The translations under genes and the position numbers were made by a program. Positions 35,154 through 45,966 of a stretch of DNA of 64,000 nucleotides are shown here, piece by piece. The first letter of the stretch is position 1. Each line of letters starts with the position of its first letter. The notes under the pieces were generated by a model. That model was not told the origin of the DNA. It made no database searches and saw only the letters and a program-made list of their open reading frames with translations. The DNA is from Lactarius indigo (Eukaryota; Basidiomycota; Agaricomycetes; Russulales; Russulaceae), in assembly GCA_025766275.1 (NCBI GenBank), contig JAFKAC010000053.1, forward strand, positions 329,462 through 393,461, written 5' to 3'.

Positions 35154-38100
35154 TCAACGATCGAGGTCCTGCATCTCCGTATCTTGTGGTAAACCCATTG
35201 CGAGTAGTAGTTTCTCCGACAGCTGCCGAAGTCGTTCTAATGTCTTCACCATTCGACCCTTGTGACGACCCGAGTTGGGGCGCACCGCCTTCTGGACTTC
35301 CCGATATATATCTGGCAACAATGCCTGATGGTCCGTGGGAGCATGTTTGAGTCCGAACCCACGATAGCGAAGACGGTTTGCGAGGCCGTGGAGCGTTTCT
35401 TGAGCTATGGCTAGTATACCTGCCGGTGTCCCTTCCGCGGTGAACAAGTTGTCGATCTCGTTTGACATGAGGGAGACGACCTTCTGGAAATTGATGACGC
35501 GGAGCTGGCGAGGCGAAAGTGACCCTTCACCGTGCCCTGTACCAAGGACAGCCGATACGCATGCTAGTTCCGCGTTTTCGACGCGACCACCAAGCAATAC
35601 GGGTGAGGTGAAGGCATCTACTAGCTTACTTGCGATCAGGGCCCCAAAGCAGCACCCCGTCAGACGGGAGACAGGATCCTGTTCGGTCTGGAAGTGGCGG
35701 ATGATCTCTGGGCTGGCAAGCATGAGGGGGAAATAGGACGGCAACGAATCAGAACCTTGATGGTACGCTTTCCCAGAGTGCCAGAGAGTCTTCAGACACA
35801 TCCGTAGACAACTCGTGCGTATTTCTCCCGTGAAATGCGACTCGGAGGCGCCTGGTATGGATATCTTGAGGAAACCGTGGAGGCGGGATACAATGGTGCG
35901 CTCGAACTCGTCGTCAGAAAGGTTGGATAGAGCAACCATTTGATCTTGCCGTAGTTGAGCGTTCACTCGAACCGGAAGCGCGTGAGAGATGATCCCAAGT
36001 GTCTCCTGGAGTATATCATACGAGTTAAGCGGCACATCGTCGCCTTTCAAATAGCCGACAGGGCCGCCTAATACGAAGGGAGCTAAGTTGACCAGTCCGA
36101 GGACGCCGGGTTGGGTAAGGCAAAGCCTCACGTCGTGGAGCTCAGAATCAAGGATAGACGATAGGCCCATCAGGTTGTCATCGTTGACAGGGAGGGCGCA
36201 TGCGCTAATGTCGGTCACAAGCTTGTTTACGATCAAGGCACCGACACAACGTCTTATCACACGGGCGGCGACGTCACCTTTCTTGCGTATGTGACGAGTG
36301 ATTTCTGAGTGTGTGAAAGCGATGTAGATGTAGGAAGGCAATGGAGTTGAGTTCCCGCGTTCGATATAAGCTCTTGTGAGATGCCACAGACCCTCCAGAG
36401 ACACGCACAGCGCTCTCCTTTGCATTGCATAGGCATAGGGAATAGAGGTCTCTGATGTGCGTCTTTAGACTATGGAGGCGGTATAGGGTATGAGTTCGCA
36501 CCGACCTGTAAAAAAGTATATCGAGGTATCTATCGGAAGATCTAGTCTCATCTCTTCATTTAATTGAGTTGGAAGAGCTCGAGAGAGAATGCTGAAGGTC
36601 TGTTGGACCACGTCCGTCATACCAGAGATTGTGCCCCTGAAGGGGAAGGCGAAGTTGTCCTTCTTCGCGAGGAAAACCATATTCATAAATTGGATGGCGC
36701 CTGGATGGAAAAGTAAATGTGTCGCGTCCCGCCTATCGGTACCGAGGATAGAGGATAGACACGCCATTTCCTCATCGTTGACAGGAAGGGTTCGTGCGTT
36801 GATGTCTGTCGCAAGCTTGCTTACGACCAAAGCCCCGACACAACGTCTTAATACGTCGACAGAGGTGTCATCTCCGACGAGTATGCGACGATTGATTACT
36901 GGGTGGGTAAAAGCGATGTAGAAGTAGGATGGCAAAGGTGTCGAGTTTCCGAGGACAATATACGCTCTTACGAAATGCCACAGGCTCTTCAGATACATGC
37001 CGAATACTCTCCTCCGCCTTTCATGAGGATCAGACGAGGTTCCTGGTGTGCATCTTTAGATCATAGAGACAGACCAGAGTACGGGTTTACACTCACCGTC
37101 AGAATGACCCACCGGAGTATCTGTGAGATCTGGCCAGATCTGTGAGATATAGGGTGCTGGAAGTGTCCGAGAGAGGATGCTGAACGTCTGTTGGAGGACA
37201 TCCAGAGAACCCGTGCTGGGAGTCCATGAGGAATTGTAGAGATGGCCCATCATGAAGATAATCATATTTGTGAATTGGACGGCACCTGGATGGCGGAGCA
37301 AATATGCCACATCATGGCTCTCGATATCTAGGATAGATGATAGGCATGTCAGCTCGGTGTCGCTGACCGGAACTGTGCGTGAGTGGATGTCGGTTGCGAG
37401 CTCGTTTACGACCAATGCGCCGACACAATGCCCTATCATACGGACGGAGTGGTCATCTTGCTCACGAATGTGTTTGGCCATCTCTGGGTCGGAGGAAAAA
37501 ATGATGCAGATGTAGGACAGTAAAGGCGCCGAGTTCTCGTGTTTATTGAGCGCTTGTACAACATACCAAAGGCCCTTCAGACACATCCGTAGATAGCACG
37601 TGCGAACCTCTTCTGTGAGAGGCAAGTCCTCTGCTATGCACGTTTTGAGGAGGTCATGGAGGCGGGATAGGAGGGCGCGTTCAAAACCCACGTTAGAAGC
37701 GTTGGTGATAGCATTTTGTGGACCTGATTGTAGTTCGGCACTCTCTTGAGCCGGAAGAACCTTGGAGAGGGCGCTCAGTGTTTGTTGGACCACATCCAGC
37801 ACATCTGGTGGAATTGTGTCGGCGGCCAAAGTGCTGACCTCGCCGAACTTGAATGAAATCATGTTTGAAATTACGACGGCACCAGGCTGTTTAAGTAAAA
37901 ATTCCACCGAGCCGCCCTCGGGATCGAGGATAGTCGATAGGCACGCAAACTCCGCATTAGTGATTGGTTCTGTGCGTGAGTCGATGCTGGCCGCAAGCTT
38001 GTTTACGATTAACGCCTCAAAACAGCGCCCTAAGACACGGGCACCGGTGTCCTCTTCGGCCCGAACACGGCGAATGATCTCTGGACCGGCGAGGGTGTCC

Positions 38101-39675
38101 CGGAAATAAGACGGCAGCATCTGAGAAGCCCCGAGTTGATTGTATGCTTTTGCAAAAGACCATAGGCACTTCATGCAAACCCGTAGACGGTTCTTGCGCG
38201 TCTTTTTGTCGAGGATTGATTTCTCCGGTATACAGGTCTTGAGGAGATCGTATAGACGGGATCCGAAAATAGGAACCGAGTCGGTATTCGGTTGGTGGGA
38301 CATAAGGGGAAGGACCGCCATTGTCGCATCTTGGACAACACGAGAGTCGAAAAATCCTGGTACTCGCGCGGCAAAATCTTCGATCTCCTTGTCTTCGTCG
38401 AGTGCTGAAAGTGTCCATTCAAGGGCACTCGTGACCACCGTTGAATCCGCTCTATAGGCGCTAAGCTCGACACTCTTTCGTATGCCTTGCAAGAACCACT
38501 GCTGACGCATCTTGACCTGCTGTTCGAGAGTCTTCCTCCACTTTTGATATTCAGGTGTTCGTTGGTCGGCCCAAAACCATATTTTCGACAAGGATTTGCG
38601 AATTCCGAGGATGGTCCGGAGAAATACGATAACGAAGAACTGGGATATACGCCACGTGTAGCTAGAGAGTGGTGTGGCATATGGGCAATCGAGGAAAATA
38701 TTTGGTAGAACCGTCAGAATCGAATATGCCAAAGCGAACACCATGATGCAACCGAGGGTAGCGTACGCAACGGTTGCGTAGATTGGGAAAAGAAAGTCGA
38801 CGAGACCGGTGAAAAAGAGGAATACTGATATGTGCAGGAGCGTGGGCATTGTCGCGACGGCTCGTCCCATTTCGAATCTAGTAATCCCGTCGAATATATA
38901 TGCTCGCATACGACCGCGCCTGTGAGTCGCACCGCGGCGCTGAGCGAGTTCCTGATACCGGCGGGCCCATTGTTGCATCAATGTCGCGGATAGCGCGCAG
39001 CTCAAGCTGAGGACCAAGCTGAGAAACCATAACACGTTGACCCTGACGGCGGAAGCTGTTGGCTTGAATGGCTGACTACTCTGTGCGACAACGATCGTGA
39101 GAGGTATTCCGTTGGATATATTGAAAAGTTGTCCAGATATTTGAGTAAGAAGAGTATTGGTCGTATCGCCGGAATTGGGGGATAGGTTATGGTAACTTTC
39201 GATAATGAAGGAAGCGACGGTGGCGGAGAATAGACCAGTCTTCGATATGTGGTTTAGCCGGTGGCAGTGAACATGCACAAGGAGCGGAGCGGGACTCACA
39301 AATACGAGAATTCCGTCTGTATCTCCCTTCCAAGTCTCAGTTACCTCCTTGTCCTGCTTCTCAGCTTCCGTGAGGTACATCGACCATAGCCCATCAGAAG
39401 GGTCTCCGTGATTCTCGTCTGGTACACCAATGAGATGACAAGCTGAGAAACGTGAAAGTCAACATACCACGCTGAACCACTGTATTATCCGCGGTAGTAG
39501 GAGCCGGCACGTCCCCGTTGTGACGTTCGTTGGGATCAGAGACCAGAGGCTGGAATGCTAGTGCCAGTGCGCTGGCTAGGGGCCGGGGACCCGAAGTATC
39601 TCTAGGTGGAGGGCCCTCATCGATCGGAGGCTGGGCTTCAAGATCCACACCATGATATACGTTGGGCGATGCCAT
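35154..39675 (-). CDS. DUF6535 membrane protein C with five C-terminal modules
   Basis: Exons 39675-39468, 39418-39300, 39239-37097, 37006-36502 and 36417-35154 join to 1412 residues with no break. The N-terminal tail and second exon are nearly identical to gene B. The core has the usual WKGDTDGILVF motif and four membrane segments, but the stretch after them (residues coded near 38540-38600) is shorter than in A and B. The middle exon (36502-37006) supplies a module like that of gene A but more diverged in sequence, and its acceptor has shifted (GGAGAG, adding Val-Phe-Gly). The last exon codes for two modules and ends MGLPQDTEMQDLDR. It is the most divergent of the three in its 3' half and close to B in its 5' half, a pattern that suggests gene conversion. 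Confidence 0.87.
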
Positions 39676-39765
39676 TTTGGGGGTCAAAGAACCTAGTGAT
39701 GAGAGCTGTAGAGGGAAGAAAAATCCACGACCCGACGAACCGCTGGCAGGCGAGACAATTATTAC

Positions 39766-40354
39766 TGTAAGGGGTGACAGAAGGGCCCCGCGGTGATTGG
39801 TTTTGCCGCGGGGACCACATGGAGGGCCGAGAAGTGCCCCACGAAGGAGGACTGTGCTGCCAGGAGCAGCCGTGGGAGTACAACTGGCTATAATAGCTGA
39901 GTGGGAGGCCCTCCCCGCTCATGCTCTCCCCCCTTGCGACCTGTTTCTCAAGACTGGTAGGCATCCTAAATGGTCTCGGAAGGATAGCGGTCGGGCCCGG
40001 GGTAGCGGTAGCCCCCTGACGAGAGCTTTCGCAGGCTCGAAACCGCCACTGACCTCAGCCTCTTTGCCTGCCTCTGGGCATACTAGACTTGTAACCAGCC
40101 GTTCGAATGAGTATTTTTGAGGGGTTTCAAGCAACTGGAGGATCCTCGGCGTCCTTGCGCAGCCGGCACCTTATAGAGCGGCGAACGGTCACTGGTCTAG
40201 TACTGACCCTTATCCTCGGAGACGGGTGGCAGACAGGTGCACCATGTGGAATAGACAGCCCGGGTGCTCTTCTCGTACAGAGACTAGGCACTATGCCCTG
40301 CTGTGTCATCGGGCGTAGTCCGTCCAATAAAGCTTCTGCTTAGTATCACTGACA
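39766..40354. mobile_element. Probable solo LTR of a retrotransposon
   Basis: A stretch of about 590 bases starts TGTAAGGGGTGACAG and ends CACTGACA. It is flanked by TTAC on both sides (ATTAC if the last A is counted in the repeat). It sits exactly where gene C's upstream flank stops matching that of gene B. It has a TATA-like CTATAATAG near 39890, C-rich tracts and no coding content. No internal retrotransposon genes or second LTR are present in the window, so it would be a recombined single LTR. The exact ends are uncertain by one base. Confidence 0.5.
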
Positions 40355-40605
40355 TTACTTCATCTAGGTCTCTAGGTCTCTTGTCCGCGTCGTCCCATTG
40401 GGTCAACACTTTCATTGACACTCTGCATTGCTAGATACAGAGCTTCACTCAGTTCTCTTCTGCAATTTTGAGCTTGTGTCACCTTCTTTTGGATCCTCGC
40501 GTTTACTTTAGGCTGCCTCGGTGTTTTTGCGTGCCAAACCGTTGCTAGCATGCCGCTTCTCCGAACTCAATCGAACGCCACTCCGATGAATTCGGACACG
40601 TCCTT
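40355..40605. other. 3' flank of hydrolase gene, nothing seen
   Basis: Short noncoding stretch. Its last 100 bases resemble the sequence below the pseudogene at 23935. Confidence 0.5.
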
Positions 40606-41901
40606 CTACAATTCTAATGTCTTTGCGACCCACGACACGACCAGCCTGTAATCCTCCCCCTCTCGGCCCTCCCCAGCCCCGAACGCCGAGATCAAGTCAT
40701 CATGTACGCCTCTAGGCAAAACGAACACTGTCGTGTCCTGCACCTCCTCCGCGATCACTCGCGCAGTCTCCTCGATCGGATCGAGCAGCGCCTCATGCTC
40801 CCCAGCGACCACCAGCACCCGTTCCGCCACGCGCCCCAGCCCGCGCCACCATCCGCCCGCCGCTGCAAACGCAGGTTCCAGGTGCGCACGCAGCTCCGGC
40901 GTCACCCCCGGCAGGACGTAGTCAGTGAACAGTCGGTACGTGCATAGCGGGAGCACGTCCCGCGCGGCGTTGCGCGTGTACGATGGCGCGTCGGTGCGGA
41001 ACTCCATCCATGGCGACAGTAGCAGTAGCCCCCCGAGGCATAAGGGTCCCGCGGGAGGCGAGGGTAGGGACGGGTGTGGGTGTAGCAGCTGCGCGACGGT
41101 CTGCAGAGCGAGGTTGCCGCCTGCAGAGTCGCCTGCGAGGATGAGGTTGGATGCGGGGGTGCCGGCGTCAAGCAGGTGATAGACGGCGACGAGGGCTTGG
41201 CGGACTTGTTTTGGGAAGGGGTGTTCGGGTACGAGAGCTAGTGGGCTCGGTCGGTTATGGGAAAGGAAAAGTAGGCAGTCTGTAGGCGCACCGTAGTTGA
41301 GCAAGGCGAAGCCCACCGCGCCCTTGAAATCCCTCCGTAGGGTCAGGAGCATATCAAAGTGCTCCTCTCGCGCTGGGAGCATGTAACCCCCACCTAGACG
41401 TCATCATTGTCAAAAGGGCTAATGCAAAGACACTAAATAGGCGCACCGTGGAAATACAGGATCACCCGGTCCACCCTCCGTGGTCCAACCCAATGCAGCT
41501 TTGCGCCCTCGGGAAGCTCATCCGTGAGAACCTCCGCGCCGTCCGTGCGGCGCGCCCACGCCTCGTACGTCTGTGCCGTCGTCAGCCCGAGCGCAGACTT
41601 GAGCTCCCAGGGGGTCCACGCGCGTGCGCTGAGAATGTATCGGGCCGCAGCGGTGCGCGCGGCGCGGAGCCATGAGCGACCCTTGTTTTCGCGGAATACA
41701 CCGAGCGCGACGGCGAGGGCTGAGAAAACGAAGCGCAGTTTCGTAAATACACAATCACGTCTAAAGCAGGGAATGAAAGCATGCTGGCAGAGAGTAGTAT
41801 TACTCACGCAAGACCATGATGACTGGGGCGATCTGTATCTTCTGCCATAATGTAAGCGGGGGGACGGTGTCGCCACGTCTGTAGTCATCCGGAGAGACCA
41901 T
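40606..41901 (-). CDS. Alpha/beta hydrolase (fold-3 / hormone-sensitive-lipase type), type 1
   Basis: Predicted serine esterase or lactone hydrolase. Exons 41901-41808, 41719-41447, 41393-41292 and 41237-40606 join to 366 residues. The N-terminus has PLTLWQKIQ and the FRENKGRSW block shared with the neighbouring hydrolases. The oxyanion loop HGGGY is at residues 122-126 and is split by an intron. The nucleophile elbow GDSAGG has Ser194. Likely charge-relay residues are Asp309 (GEHEALLD) and His335 (GVHDD). The MVSPDDY start has no better upstream ATG in frame. A hydrophobic N-terminal stretch could be a membrane anchor. Relics or pseudogenes of this very type lie at 16.7, 23.9, 26.3 and 31.6 kb. 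The substrate is unknown; steryl-ester and short acyl-ester hydrolases occur in this family. Confidence 0.92.
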
Positions 41902-42235
41902 GACGGAGATAGGAGTGGGGATACCACGGATGGTGGTTATTGCGCGGGGCGCCACACTTTGGGTCCATTGTCACCAATGCGACAGACACTACGGCGTCTA
42001 TCAGACAATTTCAAAAAGATACCGTAATTGCCCAATTACAGTATTGCTGTGGTACAGCTGGGAATGGTAACGTAGGTACAGTATGATTCTTGTTCGACTC
42101 CGGGTCTAAACATAGGTGTCCACGTGGCCAAACTACTATACGACGTTCAAAATAATGACGCTGGCGCTCCCATTCGAATTCGAGCACCGTCTGTCATTAC
42201 AGGTAATCGAAGTAATTTGATGAACAACACAGTAT
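41902..42235. other. Spacer between two hydrolase genes
   Basis: Contains the promoter of the upstream-facing gene at 41901 and the 3' flank of the next one. It is repeated in decayed form at about 24850-25108. Confidence 0.55.
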
Positions 42236-43511
42236 TCACTTTCCGCCACGGAAGGACTTTGTCAAGAATGCGACAATCGCATCGTAGTCTTGACCGTTCC
42301 CACCCTGCCCCACCGCGAATTTGATTATCATGTCTTCGTGAATTCCTCCAGGCTCGACCACCGTAGTCGTATCCTTCACATGCTTCTCGATAACCCTGCT
42401 CACTTCGATAATTTGGTCAAATAGGCCTTCGTGTTCGCCAGCAGTGATGAGTATACGAGGATACACCCCGTCGAACCCAGACCACCAGCTAGCTGGTGCC
42501 GTGGCGGGTTCCACGTGGTGTTGCAGCTCAGGAGTCACACCAGGCCGAACCAGGTCTGCCATGAACTTGTACGAGCGAGAGAAGAGCAAGTCTTTGCCCT
42601 CGTTGCGGACATACGATGGCGCGTCTATACTGTAAGCGACCCACGGCGAGATCAGCAGAGCACCGGCGAGCGGCTGTGAGAGAGTAGGTGGTGCGGGAAT
42701 AGATGCGAGCGGGTGGAGAAGGTGCGACCCAAGCTGGAGCGTGAGGTTCCCGCCCGCCGAATCGCCGCCGACAACGATATTCGACGGAGAGATGCCTTTC
42801 TGGATGAGATACGTCAGGGCGGCGTTGGCTTGTCTCAGCTGGGTTGGGACGGGGGAGTCGGGAGCAAGTGCTAATGAGAGGTCAGAATGCGTCACCGTTA
42901 GACTAGATATTAGACGCACAATATTCCAAGGCGGCGACTCCGATCTCTCCGACGTCAGCAGACAGGGCTTTCTGAAGACTATGTAAGAATGGGAAGTAGC
43001 TGGGGCCGGCAGGCAAGACGTAGCCTCCCCCTGGAGCGCAGATTTTCGGCGCAATTCAGCTAATGTATGCGCACAGTCCGGGGCGGGCAGGACTCACCGT
43101 GGAAGTAGAGGAAGACCTTGTTATGGCTCGCATCTCGTCGCGGTCCTACCCAGTGCAACTTCGCCCCCTCTGGAAGTTCGTCCGTCAAGACCTCTTGTTT
43201 CACTGAGTGAGCCCATTTCTGGTACATCTGAGACGTAGACACGCCAATGAAAGAGCGCAACGTGTGGATTTCCCAATCGTGATTGAAGATGTAACGAGTT
43301 AGGGCTAGGTTGGTGGATCGAGACCAGGACCTCCCCTTGTTTCCACGAAAGATACCGATCGCAATGGCGATCGCTGTCCGTGTGGTGAGCGCTGGCCCAC
43401 TCAACAAGACGACAACTCACGCATTCTAAGGAGAACGGGGACGAGCCAGAGCTTCTCTCCGAGAGTGAGAGGACGGAACGACGAATCGTTCGGGGAAGTA
43501 GATAGCGACAT
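42236..43511 (-). CDS. Alpha/beta hydrolase, type 2, paralogue 1
   Basis: Exons 43511-43421, 43373-43098, 43030-42920 and 42870-42236 join to 370 residues. The start reads MSLSTSPNDSSFRPLTL. HGGGY is at residues 122-126, GDSAGG has Ser197, and Asp311 (GEHEGLFD) and His337 (GGIHEDM) complete the triad. It shares four exons in identical phases with the copies at 44688 and 49154 and with the type 1 gene, so all arose from one ancestor. The gene has a consensus TATA box about 60 bases before the start codon. Substrate unknown. Confidence 0.93.
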
Positions 43512-44687
43512 GATGACAGGAAATGGTTTATTGGACACCCGGGAGAGCCCGGAAAAGTGACAATGTCGCTTATATAGGTGCAGATATGAGGGACGTTACG
43601 CAAGAGTTAAGACATTGACGCAATACGTATTGCGCGTCTCTTCTCCACTCGGACTTTAGTAGACAGTCGTGGGTTGGATCAGTTAAATGTACAGTACTGT
43701 ATCGTTTCCAAATGGAAAGTCCGTCCTGGGAAGTGATTACGAGGTGTCATCGCATTCATCAAATTTTCACACCGTCTTCCTTACTTCTTGATCGTCGAAC
43801 GTCCGAGCCTGTACTATACAGACGCTTCGCAATACGCGTCCATTTTGTGTTGCGTGATGGATAGCCTAAGGGACGGCGAGTCTTAATGATGAATATTGAT
43901 GAATACTGTGTGACTGGGGCTTCAAAGCAAGGTCTACAGCGGCGGCAAGTGTTTGCGTACGTCAAGCGATTTAGTCAGGGATACCGAAAATAATAAGGTC
44001 GTCTTAGTAAATTAACGATGACTCATCATTACATCATTCCTAGATAAGTACATGCTCGTTTCTCGGAAACCCTTTATTTTTCCCACCCGGTAACTGGATG
44101 AGGTCATCGAGGCCCATGCTTTCCGACCTTCATCAACTCGCTCCGGGAGACCCCATCCACCAGTCGCGATTTCGCCTCGGAAACGCAAACCCCTCAGATC
44201 GAGAAGCACTTCGGGCCTCCGCACATTTTGTGCTGTCTACCAGCTGTTGTTCCTGTAGCAGTGCCAGTTCTTCTTCCACACCAAACCCACAACGCAGAGC
44301 AAGGCAATGACTCTCAAAGACCGTCAACTTTCAGACAATATGTGCCTCGCACGTGATCAAACTAATATCCCAATAAATTACCTTAAAACGGTCCGTGTCG
44401 CCGCCGGTACCGGCAAGCCGAGCCAGGCCAGTTTTGGTCCCCACCGGCGCCAGACGGCGGTCATGCCCACACTGAGAAGTATGTGTGGCCACGTCACAGC
44501 CACCGTTTGCACACGCCTCGACCGTGACGGCTGCATCCGGAAGGGCCGCGAACATTGGGTTTTTATAGATTAGACTACTACAGAACAATAATACGGCACT
44601 CGCATTGACATTTAAATTAGAGGATCGTCCATCTTTAAACATAGTTGAAGCGGTTTGGCAGAAGAAAGTACAGTAAAGTGGAACTAT
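43512..44687. other. Intergenic region between hydrolase paralogues 1 and 2
   Basis: The first 500 bases are promoter-type sequence similar to the flanks upstream of 45966 and 50430, including a block near 43855-43990 (GCAAGGTCTAC followed by GCGGCGGCAAG). The rest (44000-44680) shows small overlapping frames on both strands and no recognisable gene. Confidence 0.55.
43569..43576 (-). promoter_or_regulatory. TATA box of hydrolase paralogue 1
   Basis: TATATAAG on the minus strand, about 60 bases upstream of the ATG at 43511, followed by GCGAC. Equivalent boxes occur at the same distance in the two paralogues. Confidence 0.7.
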
Positions 44688-45966
44688 TCAGTTTCCGCCA
44701 CGGAATGAGCTCGCCAAGAACCCGACAGTCGCATCGTAGTCTTTACCATCCCCACCCTGCCCCACCATGAACTTGACAATCATGTCTTCATGAACTCCTC
44801 CGGGCTCGACCACCGTCGTCGTATCCTTCACATGATCACCGATAACTTTACTAATGTCGACGATCTCGTCAAACAGGCCCTCATTCTCGCCCGCGGTGAT
44901 GAGTATGCGAGAATACACCCCATCGAGTCCAGACCACCAGTCAGCCGGCGCAGCAGCGGGTTCCGCGTGATGTTTCAGCTCCGGAGTCACCCCAGGCCGG
45001 ACCAGGTCCGCCATGAACTTACAAGAGCGAGAAAAGAGCAGATCTTTACCCTCGTTGCGGGCATACGATGGCGCGTCTATGTTGAAAGCGACCCACGGCG
45101 AGATCAGCACCGCGCCGGCGAGCGGCTGCGTGAGAGTAGGTGGCGCGGGAATAGATGCCAGTGGGTGTAGGAGGTGGGACGTGAGCTGAAGTGCGAGGTT
45201 CGCACCCGCCGAATCGCCGCCGATGACGATATTCGACGGAGGGATGCCCTTCTGTAGGAGATGCGTCAGGGCAGCGTTGGCTTGCCTCAGCTGGGTTGGG
45301 ACGGGGGAGTCGGGAGCAAGTGCTAATCAGAGGTCAGAATGCGCCACCATCAGACTAGATAATAGACGCACAATATTCCAAGGCGGCGACTCCAACCTCG
45401 CCGACGTCAGCAGCCAGGGCTTTCTGAAGACTATGTAAGAATGGGAAGTAGTCTGCGCGCGCAGGTAAGACGTAACCCCCCCCTGCAAAACGGATTTTCG
45501 GTCTGAATTAGCCGGAGAACGCGTCCAGGTGCGAGGAGGCGAGTAGGACTCACCGTGAACGTAAAGGAAGACCTTGTGATGGCTCGCATCTCGTCGTGGT
45601 CCTATCCAGTGCAGCTTCGCCCCCTCTGGCAGCACGTCTGTGAACACCTCCTGTTTCACTGAGCGAGCCCATGTTCGGTACACCTGCGACGTGGTCACCC
45701 CAATGAAAGAGCGTAGCGTGTGGATGTCCCAGTCACGATTGAAGAGGTAGCGCATTTGGGCCACATTGGCGGATAGAGACCAGGACCTCCCCTTGTTTCC
45801 GCGAAAGATTCCAATCGCAATGGCGAACGCTGTCCGTGTGGTGAGAGTTGATCACTCAAGAAGATGATAACTCACGCAATTTAAGGAAAATGGGGACAAG
45901 CCATAGCCTCTCTCTGAGAGTGAGAGGGCGGAACGATTCGTCATTCGAAGGGGCGGATTGCAACAT
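44688..45966 (-). CDS. Alpha/beta hydrolase, type 2, paralogue 2
   Basis: Exons 45966-45876, 45829-45554, 45482-45372 and 45322-44688 join to 370 residues with the same intron phases as its neighbours. The start is MLQSAPSNDESFRPLTL. The oxyanion loop is HGGGY, coded in part by a run of seven G just after the second intron, a site prone to slippage errors. The nucleophile elbow is GDSAGA. The GENEGLFDE and GGVHEDM loops supply the other catalytic residues. No break was seen. Confidence 0.92.

Larger units (their letters stand above)
31490..39765. repeat. DUF6535 segment, copy 3 of 3, interrupted by an insertion
   Basis: Contains the hydrolase relic, the spacer and DUF6535 gene C. The copy is split by a 2.4-kb insertion (31995-34424) inside the relic-to-spacer region. 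The 5' flank of gene C matches that of gene B almost exactly up to about 39760. Confidence 0.85.

Noticed and set aside
38140..38680. Long frames overlapping DUF6535 gene C on both strands, also seen over genes A and B
   Set aside because: They are shadows of a coding exon and recur only because the exon itself is duplicated.
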